From assembly GCA_022606425.2 (NCBI GenBank), contig JAHDVF020001564.1:496001-560000 (forward strand): a stretch of 64,000 bases of DNA. Reading direction: 5' to 3'. The stretch is from Lepidostoma basale. Its lineage: Eukaryota > Arthropoda > Insecta > Trichoptera > Lepidostomatidae. Below the pieces are notes generated by a model. The model was not told the DNA's origin and did not search any database. It saw only the letters and a program-made list of their open reading frames with translations. Shown in pieces: positions 32,901 to 47,900 of the stretch. Both the position numbers and the translations under genes were made by a program. Within the stretch, counting starts at the first letter, position 1. Every line of letters starts with the position of its first letter.

Positions 32901-35900
32901 CCATTCTTTCTTCATTCATTCTTTCCATATGTCCAAAACCATCTTAATGATCCTTTCATTATTTTGTTCATGACACCATCATTCGCACCGCATTCACTTC
33001 TTATATTTTCATTCGACACTCTATCATACACAGAATATCCACACATTCGTCTAAGAGATCTCATTTCTACTGCATTTATTCTACTTTCATCCTTCTTTTG
33101 CCAGTTCCATGCTTCGCTTCCATACATAAGGGTCGGTAGAAGAACACCATTGTGCACTGCCATTCTAGCTTTTTGGATAGGTTTTTGTTTGCGATGACAA
33201 CTTTAAGTGCACCATTCACTTTGTTGCCTGCCCCAACCCTTCTTTCAATATCCCTCTCCACTCTCCCATCTCTTGTAAACATACTACCTAAATACACGAA
33301 CTCAACTACTTGCTCCAAATTTTCACCATTCACGCTAATGTTGCAGACTGTCGTGGTTTCTTCCTTTTCAAAAATCATTACCTTGGACTTATTAACATTC
33401 ATCATCAGATCATTTCGCATGCATACCTCATACATACAATTCACCAGGACTTGTAGTTCATGCTCGTTGTCAGCAAGTAGGACAGCGTCATCCGCATACA
33501 AGAGACAGCTTACTGACACTCCGCTCATTTTGGCACCTACATCCAACCCTTTCAGCTCTTTCATACAATTGTCCATATACAGATTAAATAACCACGGGGA
33601 CATTACGCAACCTTGTTTGACACCTTTATTGATATCAAACCAGGCTGTAAGATCTCCATTTACTCTGACACTAGCAGTGCTTTCCGTGTATAGCGACTTA
33701 ATGGCCGTGATCAGTTTTGTACTTATTCCATATTCAGACAATATTTTCCACAACTTTTCTCTATTAACGTAATCATATGCTTTTTGTAAGTTGACAAACG
33801 CACAGAAAAGTTTGCGATTTTTGGCCAGAAACTTCTCTGTCAATGTACGAAGTCCATTGTAGAATGAAACTTGTAAAAAATGAACAATTGAATAAATATT
33901 GGTATTATTGAAAACAAAAATAATGTTTATGCTGCAATAACATGATTTTATGTATTTTTGTATGACAATTCAAGATGACGCAAGCCTTTTTTGTGACGTT
34001 TGATGTTATTTTATGTTTAAAGATATTTGAGAAGTACACGCAGCTTCATCAGAAGATGTTTCAAATACAATACAATCCTCTGGACCCCGAGGATGAGGCG
34101 TTTCTCATAGACTACGAGAGTTTCTCTCTTAAGGTGGCCGATATAGACAGGCGTCTGGCCAAGATATTCGGGGAGGCCTTCGATGAGTGTGCCAACCTTG
34201 AGAGCATGTTTAAGGTTAGTTGAAGATAAAACTCAATTGATTTACTCGGTAAACTTGCCAGATCTTATTCATCCTCATCATTGTCACGGGCGATACAGCC
34301 CACTTTTGCCTTGGCTTCTTTCGCTGCTCTTCTCGGTCTATATTTGTTAACAGTTGTGTATTGTTTCATATTTAATTCTCGTTTACAAATGTCCTTCTTT
34401 CGGTGCCGTGTCAGGTCCCCCCAAACGATGGCGATCACTGCAGCAAAGGCATTACTGTTTGCGCCACTTGGAACAGGTTCTGAACTCTTGTAATTCCTGT
34501 CCACTCTTTGATGTTCCGCAGCCAGGACAGCTGCCTTCTACCAACTCCCCGACGTCCCTCCACTTAACCCATTAATATCAGTCGAAGGAGGTGGTATTTT
34601 TCTCCCTTGACATGAGACCTTCAGACATGAGACCTTTCTAATTTTCACACTTGACAACAGCTCTCTATTGGCTCTGGCTCTCTGTAGTACGTCTGCATTA
34701 CTGACCCTATCAGTCCACGGTATACGGAGCATTCTGCGGTATATCCACATCTTGAAGGCTTCCAACCGGTTCATTACATTCACTTTCAGAGTCCAGGTTT
34801 CGCAGCAATACAATAGAACATACCATATTATAACATTTAATGATTCTTTGTCGGAGTTTCAACTTGAGATTATCGTTGCAAAAGAAGGTTCTCATTTTAT
34901 TAAATGCAGCTTGTGCAACTTCAATTCTGCATTTTATTTCAATGTCCGGGTCAAGCGCTTTAGTGATAATGCTGCCAAGGTATTTAAATTGGTCAATCAT
35001 TTCAACATTCGCACCATTCAGTTGCAGAGTGGATGTAGAATAGTTAAGTCGCCCAAATGTCATCCATTTGGTCTTCTTAATGTTGGTTTTCAAGCCCAGA
35101 TCCTCTCCTACTATATCAATTTTATTGAGGAGTTCTTGAAGATCAGGTATACTTACTGTCAGCTAAAATAACTGTGTCATCAGCATACCTGATGTTATCA
35201 ACAATAACCTCATTAACTTTCTCTCCCTGGCTGGAGTTTTCAATACATTGAAAGACTTCTTCTTCTTCTTCTTTTTGTCCTGTCACACCTCCGTGGTGCA
35301 TAGGGCCTCAAGGAATCTTCTCCACCCGACTCTATCGCATGCCTGATGCTTAACATCGTCCCAAGTGAGACCTGCTGCCTTAACCTCGTCCTGCAGGGTT
35401 CTTCTCCAAGTGGCTGTAGGTCTGCCTCGCTTTCTCTTTCCCCCCATAGGGGACCAGTCTAGAGCGCCCTGAGCGATGCAGGCTGGGTTCCGTCTCAGAG
35501 TGTGACCGATCCACTGCCATTTGCGCCTAGCGACTTGTTCTCTTGGGCATTGAAAGACTTCTAATGAATTTAAAATCATTTTTCATATTTTGATTTGTCC
35601 AATAGCTTATTCAGATATTGGGTGAGTTGGCTCATAGACCCTGTGTTCTCCAAGAGTTGCAGCCGCGCTACTCCAAGTTGCAGACCCTCCTCAACAGTGA
35701 GCTGGACCAAGTGAGGGACAACTTCAATGACGGTGTCAAGGCAAGATACAAATCTAGTTACAAAAAGTATATATCACACTGTGACACCAGAATGTACAAA
35801 GTATGCAATAATATTGACCTTGTGATGAATGTGTCAAAGTCTAAAGTTATAGTATTTGAAAGGGAAGAATGTATGACAGACTGTGAAATAAGTGTGAACG

Positions 35901-38900
35901 ACAAAAAATTGGAGCAAGTTTCCGAATTTATTTATCTGGGAAGTAAGCAAAAACGGCCGTTCACAATGGAGTTCTGGTCCTAACCCTAATTTATGGAACC
36001 GAAGCATGGAACTGGCAGAAGAAGGATGAGAGCAGAGTAAATGCGGTAGAGATAAGGTCCTTAAGACGTATGTGTGGTAGAACTATATACGACAGAATCT
36101 CAAATGCTTATATAGAAAGGAATGTAGAGCGGAAGAAAATATTATGAACAAAATTATGAAAGGATCGCTGCGTTGGTTCGGACATATGGAGCGCATGGAT
36201 GGAGAAAGTATACCTTAATGATGTAAATGGAGTACAGAGTTGAGGCAATGCGAGGAAAACATGGCATGACCAAATTAATAAAATTTTAAAGGTTGGTCAT
36301 GTTAGAAGTCAGAAGAATCGATGTGCGTGCATGACTTGCTGTATGAATGTGGAGAAAGCTAGAGAGGTGTGCCAGGATAGAGTAGTATGGCAGTCCATTC
36401 TCTCTGCCTACCCCTACGGAGAAACGGCATAATGATTTGTTGTTGTTGTTGTTGGGAAGTATGTTTACAAGAGGTGGAAAAATTGAGAAAGACATCGAAA
36501 AAAGGGTTGGTTCTGGAAACAAAGTAAATCCACTCAAAATCACTACTTCGAATTGAAATATACCCACTGAAGCTCATATTGCAGTGCACAATGGGGTTTT
36601 GGTGCTGACCCTTATGTATGGAAGTCAAGCTTGGAGTTGGCACAAGAAGGATAAAAATAGGATAAATGCCGTAGAAATGAGATTACTTGGAAGAATGTGT
36701 AAGATAACGATATATGATTGAATACTGAACGAAGAAATTACGAAGATATATAAGGCAGATGATTGCATTATAAGTCAAATTAAAAAATGATCAAACGTTG
36801 TATTCAAGCAGTGCGAGTAGAAAGAGAGGCCGTGGAAAGCCAAATAAAATATGGCATGACCAAATTAATCAAATATTAAAAGGCGGTCACATTCTAAGTC
36901 AGAAAAATTTATGAGTGTACATGTTACGATGTATGTATGTAGAGGAAACTTGAGAGGTATGTCAGGACAGAGCAGTACTCTCTGCCTTTCCCTCCGGAGA
37001 AATGGCGTGATGGTTACAGCAAGAACTTTAAATAGTCCATTGTTTTGGCCGAAACACTAGATACCTTAACATTTTATACTGTTAATGAATAAACTTTGTT
37101 TTTTGTATCACAATTGTATTTTATTTTACGCAACAGCTGTTTCATCAACCTATGTTGACATCATCAGGTGTTACACTAATATATCAAATGTCCAATTTTT
37201 GTGATTTTTCGAATCTTTATGTGTATTTGTTCCTATGTCAATTTGAATAATTTCTTTGATATAAATCTTATTAAGGTTGATGAAACAGCTGTCGAGTAAA
37301 ATAAAATACAATTCTTCTTCTTCTTCTTCACTTTTGGTAGACTCAGGAGTCTGTTATTTCGGGCGGGTCCTATTGAGACGCTGAACTCCAGCTTTCTCCA
37401 CTGTTTCGAGGGTCTTCCTGGTCGGCGTTGTCCGTTTGGCGTTCCATGGAGAGCTATGTGTGGTATCCTATTTGAGCTCATCCTTTCTATGTGTTGATGC
37501 CAGTATCGCCGTCTTTGACGTCCCCATCTGACCACATCTACAATTGTGATACAAAAAACAAAGTTTATTCAAGTACTTTAAGTTACAAAATACTGGTTGT
37601 GTAGGAAGCTTACTACTGCCATTTCTAATTTGTTTGTGTATTATATTCAGGTATATAGCAAGACTAAGCGCCGACCGATGATCGACTCTTATTTCCCTCC
37701 GGTGGCCGGGATGCTGTGGTGGCTGCATAAACTCCGGCAACGGATTGCTCTCCCCATGGCAAAGTTCTTACAGATTGACGACCCGTAACTAACTTAACCG
37801 TTATATTATTTTTAAATAAGATTCTTCTATGAAACTATCTTCTATGATATCATTTATAGGAGACAAATAGATTTTCTTTTCAAAAGCTCTCGTGTTCTAA
37901 CACAATTGTAGAGCTCTGTGTTGAATCATTTTCTTCGTGTCTGACCATTCTTAACCCCTATAGAAGGGATGGCGAACCTTATTCACAAGTGGGTAAAATT
38001 TATAAAAAAATAGCATCGGCTAGGGTTTTCATAAAAATGAAAATTATGACACATTTTTATTTATAAGGAAGTCGATGGCAACTTTAAAAATTTTTTTTTT
38101 AGTTCATCAGCGTACTTTACGGTACAAGAACACCATTGTGCACTAACACTGTTTATTCCACTTATATATAATAATATCTCAGTATACCTCAGAAACCTGA
38201 ACAATTACCAAATATAATGAAACTAGATTAGACTACTTCGAAATGAAAATATTCGGCAGAATCTTAAGACTCATTAACTCACATTATTCGGCTGGCTTCA
38301 TTTGTAGTAAATAAAATGGTCTCAAACTGACCGTACTGTAACTGACCATACCTGTACCGACCCTTATGTGTGGAACTGAATCATGAAACTGGCAAAAGAA
38401 GGATGAAAGTAGAGTAAATGTAGTAGAAATGAGATCTCTTAAACGAATGAGTGAATACTCTGTTTATGATAGAGTGTCGAATGAAAATATAAGAAGTGGA
38501 TGCGGTGCGAATGACGGTGTTATGAACAATAATGAAAGGATCAAATATGGTTTGGACACATGGAAAGAATGAATGAAGAAAGAATGGTAAAAAAATTATA
38601 TGTTAATGATGTAAATGGAACTAGCAATAGAGAAAACGTGGCACGATCAAATAAATCAAATATTCAATGTTGGCCACGAGGAGTCAGAGAAATTGACACG
38701 CGTGCATGAAAAGATGTATGAATGTAGAGGAAATGAGAGAAATATGTCAGGAAAGAAATATGTGGCAGTCCATTCTTTCTGCCTACCCCTTCGGCGAGAC
38801 AGCGTGATAGTTTTGTTGTTTTTAGAAAAAAGCAGTGTTTCCATTTGATTCAACAATATAAATTACAATACAACATATGTTTATTCTATAAATAGTTGAA

Positions 38901-41900
38901 TTATAATGTTTTAAAATAATTGTGTAGATTTTCAGTTGGTAGCAATATGTTTTTTGGGATCTTGCAAATATCCTTGTAGTCTCCATCATCAAGGTAGTAA
39001 TGTACCTGTTAACTACCTCGAAGATGAATATATTACAATGTTTTAATTGATTTTAGGATTGTAACATCGGAACAAGCAAAAGAGACACAGGAAAAATTCA
39101 ATGTGATAACACAACAGCTGAACAATTTCGATGACCAACTTTACGAGAAATGGAAGGATTCCGTACCAAAGATTTGCTTCCAATACTTGGGCACACCATT
39201 GCTGACTAAGACCAACTCGTTATTAAAACTTAATTTCCACGAGGAGGTAACAATATTTGTAAACAAGTTGATATCTATCTGAGATGCTGCATGCATACGA
39301 GTATAAAGTCATTTAGAACTCCATGAATTAGTTGAAGAGATTTTTTAAAAACTATACATCTACAATATATAAATAAAAGGCAATGTTTGTGGTAAGAGGC
39401 AGTGGCGGTACTTCCATACAAGCCGAAAAGCCAGGCTTGCCTTAAAAAATCTATAGTAAAACGATGTTTTTTTGCGTGTTTGAGCCGTCTATGAATAAAA
39501 TAATATTTTGAAAACTCGCGCGAGTTAAAGCGATTTAATTCGTTGCGTTGCAAATGACTCTGCTGACATGCACAGAAATGACCCACGTGTATGTTTTGTT
39601 CCTTATTTTCGATGGGCTTTATATTGGGCTTGCAAAATGTAAAAGGGTCTTTGTCGCACTTATGTATTTTTGTAGCTAGGTGCATATATACCAGAAGATA
39701 TCTACAATTTTTTGCATGGATTTGAAGCCGGGCTTTATCACTCTGAAGTATGTTACTATTCAATGTGTCACGAACTTCAATTCTATTGTCAGAATGTTAT
39801 CTGTCATTAACGTTATGTGCAGAAATGTTATGAAAAGAAAGATTATGTAATTTCTTTACGATCATATATTTATAATTCGTGTTTCGGTGTTAACAAATTT
39901 ATTATTATTGTCTAATTGCAGCTTATTTCTTATTATTTATATTTCTTCTTGTATTAATTCAAAATAAAATAAAACTTCTGATGTTTTCATTTGTATTAAT
40001 TTTTTAATATGCAGTCTAACATCATTGTTCAAGAAATAATAAATATGATTTCAGCTTGTTTGTCTACTGCGTGAAGTGCGGTATATACAATTTTTGGAAA
40101 AAGAAGATATTCCAAGCGAAGCTGTGGAGTTGTATTCAAACAGTGAAGTATTGCAGGTATGTATTTTACATACAGCATTATTTGAAATAGGCTCCTGAAA
40201 AATCCACCATGGATGTTGTTGCGAAATGCCAGGGTCTCATGTATAAGTCTTCAGTTAATATTTAAAATATTTTGGTATTCTTTTTGGGCCATCGCAGATA
40301 AAGTCAAGAAATAACGCAAATGGCTTTGGATTGGTCATACTCTGAGGTCCGTATCACTAAGGGTATATTAGGAACAATGTTCCTTTTAATTTTCCAAAGG
40401 TTATGTGCTCAAAAGACTGCAAATTTAAAAGGAAATTAAAAATGTTGCGTGCCACATAACGGTATTTAGACCTATTAAACGATGTAGGTCTCAAAATTAA
40501 CATATCCAAGACAGTAGACCTACGAGTGTCCACAAATGACTCCACCCCAATCTTGCTCCACGGTGTCCCCCTTGTGACCACTACCAGCTTTTGCTACCTT
40601 GGTAGTATGATAGCAGGCTTGGTAAGCAGACTCAACAAGGCAAGGGGAGCTTTCTCTATGCTTCGCCTTGTATGGCGTTCCATGATCATTTCGAGTGACT
40701 GATAGCCTAGCATCCTTAACAAGAAATCAGTCGGAAAGAGCCACGGGTACTATCCGTACTCCCTAAGGTAGAGGTATCGCAGAAATTTCTTCTGCACCCT
40801 CTCTATCATCAGGGAATATCGAAGCTCATGCGGCGCATCATAATTCTCTGGGATCGGTCAGACTAATTCTTTTCGTCTCTTGAAGGGTTCGAGGAAATTT
40901 AATGATTTTATTTTTGCAGCAACAGATAACCAAACTGAACCGGGCCATCGACTGGTATAACAACATCAGGAAAGGAAGCCACGAGTCCGAGGTGGCGCTA
41001 ATCGAAAGGGAGATCAACAAAGTTGACGAGATGCTGGTCACGGGGCTGAAGCATCTCACTTGGAATGATGACAGTAAGACCAAAACTAGTTGATTATCCC
41101 TCTAGCCTTCTCACGAGGACTATTCTGACATGCCTCTTGATTTATTAATAAAAGAACAAAAAATGTAAACAAACAAAGTTTAATGTTTTTAATAATATTA
41201 TATTACTTACTTACTTGGAGTTCTAGTGCCGACCCTTTATGTTTGGAAGTGAAGCTTGGGGAGTTGGGAAAAAAAGGATGAAATTAGGATTATTGTTGTA
41301 GAAATGAAATCAATAAGAAGAATGTGCGGAAAAACAATGTATGATAGAATATGATAGATTTGATTTGTTTTTACAAACAATTGAACTGTACATTTTTATT
41401 TTTATTAGTTCCAATGACAATTTGAATAATTTCTTCAATATTATTTTTAAGTTCTTGCTGGTGTTGGTTTTTTTTAAGTGCCTAATTAATGCTAATTTAA
41501 AAAAACTGTGGATACGTTGAACATAAATTAAATAGACAATATGTGCACCACCTAAAAAGAACATTTTGTGTTGAATTATTTTTATTTTGTTATTTTATTT
41601 TATATCATTGTATTTTATATTATTTGTTTTAGATTTTTTTGTGGGTTGGACGATCGAAGTGTGCGCGGGAGATGCCTATTGGTGGCGATGAGGTTCGCAA
41701 CCTATCACACCGCGTCTCCCGCGGGGGCGAAAAGAGAAGAATGGAGTGTCGCATCGGTTAAAGTGTGGCAGTCCATTCTGCCTACACCTTAGGCGAGGCG
41801 GCATGATGGTTAGTAAGTTAGTTATAAATTAAACCTTATTCATTCTAGTTGAAAAGTATGTTGATGACGTCTTTACTATGATCAACAAACTTCAGCTTCG

Positions 41901-44900
41901 AGTGCTAACAGCGCAGCAGAACGTCAAGAAATGTTTTGACCGCATCAAATCGTGGAGCAGCATTCCCTTATATGACCGCCATAGAAATTCCAAGGGCGGC
42001 AAGATGAAACTTCTTTCTCTCGAAGAGAATGTTTCGCGGAAAACTAAGCGGTGAGCACTTATGACTAATTTATTGTTTCTTGAACTATGATGTAAAACTC
42101 CATATTAAATAATTGATATGAATGAAAACGTCTGTCTTCTAGGAGTTTTATTATATTTTAGATGGAATGACGTGTTTCGCCCTTCTAAGGCGTTATCAAA
42201 TGTTATTTGGAATGAATAAATGCAGTAAAAATGAGATCTCTAAGATGAATGTGTGGTAAATCTGTATATGATAGAGTGTCAAATGCAAGTATAAGAAGTG
42301 AATGCGGTGCGAATGAAAGTGTTATGAACAAAATAATGAAAGGTTCGTTAAGATGGTTTGGACACATGGAAAGAATGAGGGAAGTCAGAATGATGAAGAA
42401 GGTATATGTTAACGACGTGAATGGAGCTAGAAATAGGATGAAGACCGAAGAAAAGTGGCACGATCAAATCGACGTGCGTGCATACAAGATGTATGAATGT
42501 AGAGGAACGAGAGAAGTATGTCTAGACAGAACAGTGTGGCGTTCCATTCTTTCTGCCTACCCCTCTGGAGAGACGGCATGATGGTTAGTTCGTTAGTTAG
42601 TTCAAAGCTTACTACAGGATCGAAAACAGGCAATCTTTTACTTTGGCTGTTAGAATGTTTTCCAAAATGTTAATATATTTTTCCTTTTTTTATTGTTTTA
42701 TAATAAACAATCAAATTAAAAGAATTGAAATTATAATTAATTGTTTTTTCTTTTTAGGTTTGAGGACATAAAATTGGCATACGAAGACATACAAAGAGTT
42801 ATTGATGTGAACTATGGATTGTTTTTTAACATAAATAGAGCAATTATCAAACAGGTGCGATTTTATAATTTATTATATAAATACGAGCGGACCTGACAGA
42901 CGTTGTACTGCCCGACCGTTGTCTTGCCTGCTATTAGCTGGCATGATAAATTATCAAAATACCACAGAATTTGACATAAGCGCCATCTATGGTAAACAAA
43001 CAAAGTTAGTTAGAAAGTTTCAATCCTGGGATTGGTTTGCAGCAATTTCTTCTATTCTTCTCTTCCACTCTTCCCTGTCTTGTGCGGCTCTTTTGAAATC
43101 TGCATATGATGAGCAGCGCACGTCCGTCTTCCAGGTACTCTCGGCGTGGGCGTCCCCTAGAGTTTGTCCCTTCGGTCATACCCTTCATTATGGCATGCAA
43201 GAGACGCCTTTCGGACAAGGTCCTGAGCAGGTGCCTTCCTCCTTCAATTCCTTGATGAACTTCCTCATTCGTGACGTGGTTTCTCCAGGAAATTCTTAAT
43301 AGTCTTCTATAGGACCACATCTCAAAAGCCTTATCAAAAGTCTCCGCTTATCTCTTTCGGATAGGCACCATGTCTCGCAGCCGTACATCAATTATTCTCA
43401 GAAGGTTAATTTAATCAATGGTCACCTACCGGGTTCAATTGTGGTCGAGTGGTAAGTAGTTTGACTGCCACACCGAATGTCTCGGGTTCGATTCCCGGCG
43501 ATGGCAGTGTGCTTGTCACACTGTCATTGGTCTGATGTAGAATTCACGTGACAATAAAATGGCGATAGATTAGCTAGTTATCACATGTCACAAGTATCAC
43601 TGTGATAGTTATACCCTTTACATCAATTTGGCTCGCAATGTAATGATGTAAATAGCGATTCAACAAAATAATAATAATATCAAAAGAGTGATCAAGAACA
43701 TAAATTTGAAACTCCACCAGAGAATGATAAAATGATGTGTTGTCTGTTTTATTGTATGGATGTGAAACATGGACCTTAAAAGTCAACTCAATGAACAGAC
43801 TAGAAGCATGTGGTTCTATCGCCGAATGCTCAGAATTCCCTGGACAGACATGGTTACCAATACCGAAGTCCTGAGGCGAACAGCTGTATATAGCTGTTGT
43901 CAACTATCAAGGTTCGGAAGATTTCACATCTGGGTCATGTAATGCGTAGGGAAAAGTACCACCTTCTCCAACTGATATTGGAGGGGACAATTGAGGGATG
44001 CCGAGGGCCCGGTAAGAGACACATGTCCTGGCTGCGAAACGTGAGGGAGTAGACTGGCATCCGAAGTGTGGAGGAGCTTGTTCCGAGCGGTACAGGACAG
44101 AGACAGGTTCGCCGAGGTGATCGCCAACGTTGAGGGGACCCGACAGAGCACTTGAAGAAGTAAAAGAAATATTAGTTACATTGTTGCATTTATAATTGAG
44201 GATATTTTATTTACATTATAGGAATCCAGTCGATGTTTGTCAACAGTGCTGCCTAGTATTGACGAATCTGGAATAACGGATGATGAAAATATTATCGTTA
44301 ACCATCAGAAAAAAATAGTTGAAGGTAAAGAGTACTGCTCATCTAGTCCTGGCGTCCCCAAACATTTACTACAATGGCCGTATCAGCCATACAAACTATA
44401 CACTATAGCTTAATCATTGATTAATGTCATAAATAATTTGTTACATCATGATAAAATGGTTTGGCAATTATTTTTTTTACTGTAATTACTGAATCTCATG
44501 AAAGTGAAAATGCCTGTTCACAATGGAATTCTAGTTTAAACTCCTAAATATGGAAGCTAAGCACGGAATTGGCAAAATAACGATGCGAGTAGAATAAATG
44601 CGATAGAACTGAAGTTCCTTAGACGCATGTGTGATAAAATGGTGTATAACAGAATTTCAAATGTTGAAATCAGATAGGAATGTAGAGTGGAAAAAATATT
44701 GTGAAAGGAAGACTGCATTGGTTCGGACATTTATAGAACACATGGATGAAAAGAGTATACGTCAACTATGTGAATGGAGAATGGAATCGAGAAAGACTGA
44801 GGAAAATATGGCATGACCAGATTAATACATTTTTAACCCTTATCAGACACTAGCTTTTGTATCTTTTGTATATGTTATTCTATCAATATTTAATTTTTAA

Positions 44901-47900
44901 AGGCACTGTGTATGTTAATCGCTTAATTGGTAATATTCAACTGACAAAGTAATTACACGCATTTTCCATGGACAACAAGATTCAATGTGATTCTTCATGT
45001 CACCTCACATGTGCCATACGACCGCAGCGGCGAAGTTCTGCTGTCATGTCAGAGAAATCAAATGAATCAATATGTATGCAGAGGAATCTAAAGACGTGTA
45101 TCAGAATAGAGTGGTCCATTCATTCCGGAGAATAAGAGTGAAAAGCAAAGTCTACAAGATAGTTGTCTGACCAGCAATGCTTTACAGTACAGAGTGTTGG
45201 GTTTTTAAAAAGGTTCACTAGCAAAACTCCACGTGACTAAAATTATGATCAAATCAAATCAGTTTATTTACTCAAAAGACATTACAAACATCATAAATGT
45301 TTAAGGCATCTATTGAGTACAGGTAAGATATTATACAAATACAACATAATACCAGGAACGCATTAGTGATGGTTCGACATTAGGAAGACAAGATACTTTC
45401 TAAAGTCAAGAGTTGATGCCTGGAAGAAGGCTGGAGGTATTACCAGATTGGATAAATTCCGCAACGAGGGTATTCAGGGCAAATTTAAAGTCGCTCCTAT
45501 AATAGATAAAGCTGAAGAAGCCAGATTGAGATGACTTGGCTACGTCATGCGCTGAGAGGATTACCCCATTATAAATTCTGTTCTTTGAATCCCAACGTTC
45601 CAGCAGGGTAGAGTGCGGCCTTTGGTGACTTGGGGGTCATCTATCAAGGTCACTCTCAAGAAATATGGACTAAACAGAGAGCAGACCCAATACAGAGTAT
45701 CCTAGAGGAATTATGTTAGAAGGGCTGACCCCACTTCAATTGGAAAAGAGAAAGAAGAATGATGTTCCTAATTCTAAAATCACATTTCGTTTTTTCGATT
45801 GTAATGTATGAACATTCAAATTTTGTTTTTTATTTATGTTTCAGAGGTCATCGAGGTAAAAGAGTCTTCAAATCAGAGTGTCCAAAGTATTTCTATGGAT
45901 TGCGTTAACACTATAGGAGCAGAGCAGTGGAATGCTTACATTCACTATATCGATTCTCAGGTTGAAAATATTCTAAAGTGCTCAGCAAATTTACAAAAAT
46001 TAAAATGTGTATTGGAACCAAATTTATAATATTTGCTTTTCTGTTGTTGGTAAATCTGCATCATTTGTTTTACAAAAGGTTTCTGAAGTAATGATCAATG
46101 CGGTGTCCACCAGTCTCCGTGTCTTCATAACCAACATGGACTTGGAGAGGGGACCCAACATTCCATTCATGGAGGTGATGGTGGAACTCCAAGAACCAGG
46201 TTTGAAAATGAATAAACTAATTAGTGAAAACCCTTTCAAAAGGTTTTATACTGTAAAAAATCATTTTTAAATAACATCACTGAGAATATTACGAAATTGG
46301 TGAATAAGAAATCTATAAAAGTAGTCTCAATGCTACGAAAATGGGATCAAGGAACCATTCATGGTTTCTTAAATGTGTCGAATGGCTAGAAACATTTGGA
46401 ACAATCACCCGTTAAGCGATATGTCACAAATTTTTGTTAGCTATTAGCATGTTGATTATAATACATTTAAAAAATATCTATCCTAAATCCCAACTACTAG
46501 AAGTGTCTCACTGGAAGGTTGCAGCAGATGACAAAGGGATTGCACGTGCTGCATTTAATAAGATGAGACCCTTCTTCTGTGACGATAATTTAAATCTTAA
46601 ACTTCGACAAAGAATGATAAAAGCTTACATATGGTCAGCTCTATTATACGGAAGTGAAACATGGACTCTAAAAGTGAACGTAATGAATCGGTTAGAAGCA
46701 TTCGAAATGTGGATACACAGAAGAATGCTTCGTATACCTTGGACCGAAAAGGTCAGTAACGTCGAAGTACTTAGGAGAGCCGGAGCCAAGAGAGAGCTGT
46801 TGTCGAATGTCAAAGTGAAAAAGGTCTCATATTTGGGTCACGTGCTGCGTGGAGAAAAGTACCGCCTCCTCCGACTTATATTGGAGGGCAAGATAGAGGG
46901 AAGACGGGGAGTTGGCAGAAAACAGATGTCCTGGCTGCGCAACATTAGAGAGTGGACCGGAATGAGGACGGTGGATGACCTGTTTCGGGCAGCGCAGGAC
47001 AGGGAGGTTTTCGCCGGAGTGATCGCCAACGTCGGGGGGACCTGACACGGCACAGGAAGAAGAAGAAGAATAGCTCAATATGCATTTAGTGCCATTGAAG
47101 AAGAATTGGATGTATTTTAGTACAAAATTTAATCGAAATAAAAAATCACAACAAATAAATTTGTCTTTCCCAAGCTTTTCAAGGAAATACATTGCTATTG
47201 ATTAAATTAAACACGACAAAGTTTATCAAATCAAATCAGTTTTTTTCATCAAATGACATTTTTTTCATAAATTTTCAAGGCATCTATTGAGAACAGGTAA
47301 AATAATATATTGTGTACCATATAGTATACTACCAGAAAAGCATGAGAGATGGTTCGATATTAGGAAGACAGTGTACTCTCCAGAATTAAGAGTATTTGCC
47401 TTCTGAGTGTACTTTCACTAATATGAAAGACGTCGATCTCCGAGGAGACTGCGTTCAGCAGATTAATTGCTCTTCCCACCGGTGTCACCAGAGACTGGTT
47501 GGTTCTGGTGGCCGGTAGGTCAAACAATCTATGCTGTCGCTTTCGGAGATATCTATCGGGGACAAAAAGCCGAACACCCTCCAGCACAGTATATATATAA
47601 CAATATCTTGTATCTATCATATTAGATCTTACTAACATTCTATTATTCACTAAAACAATGGTGTCATTTTGTCAGTTTTTCTCTTGTACTTCCAAGGTCA
47701 AACCCTACCTAACATATAGGTTATTGCTCCTAATTTGTATCTATTTTTTTTAAAGATCTGGCATTCCAACCGTCACTAGAAGACGAGGAGGAAGGTAGCC
47801 TCCAAAATCTGATAGAGCAGATGATAAAGGACATCCTACTCCAGGCTGAGATGTTCCAAAGGATTGCAAGTGACGAGGGACAACCCAATTATTCTGCAGA

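Larger units (their letters stand above)
37082..37571. mobile_element. Fold-back family 4 element, interrupted by a LINE
   Basis: Left arm from 37082 (gaataaactttgttttttgt, caattgtattttatttt) and the inverse on the right ending at 37571. The left arm carries an intact hammerhead-like motif (37132-37167); the right arm keeps GGTTGATGAAACAGCTGTCG at about 37275. The right arm is split by the LINE at 37314-37538. Confidence 0.75.

Noticed and set aside
33152..33772. 206-codon plus-strand frame
   Set aside because: Antisense of the family A reverse transcriptase, whose YADD frame lies on the minus strand.
39275..39763. 162-codon minus-strand frame
   Set aside because: It lies within the hAT-like dispersed repeat, is not open in the other copy, and has no known domain.
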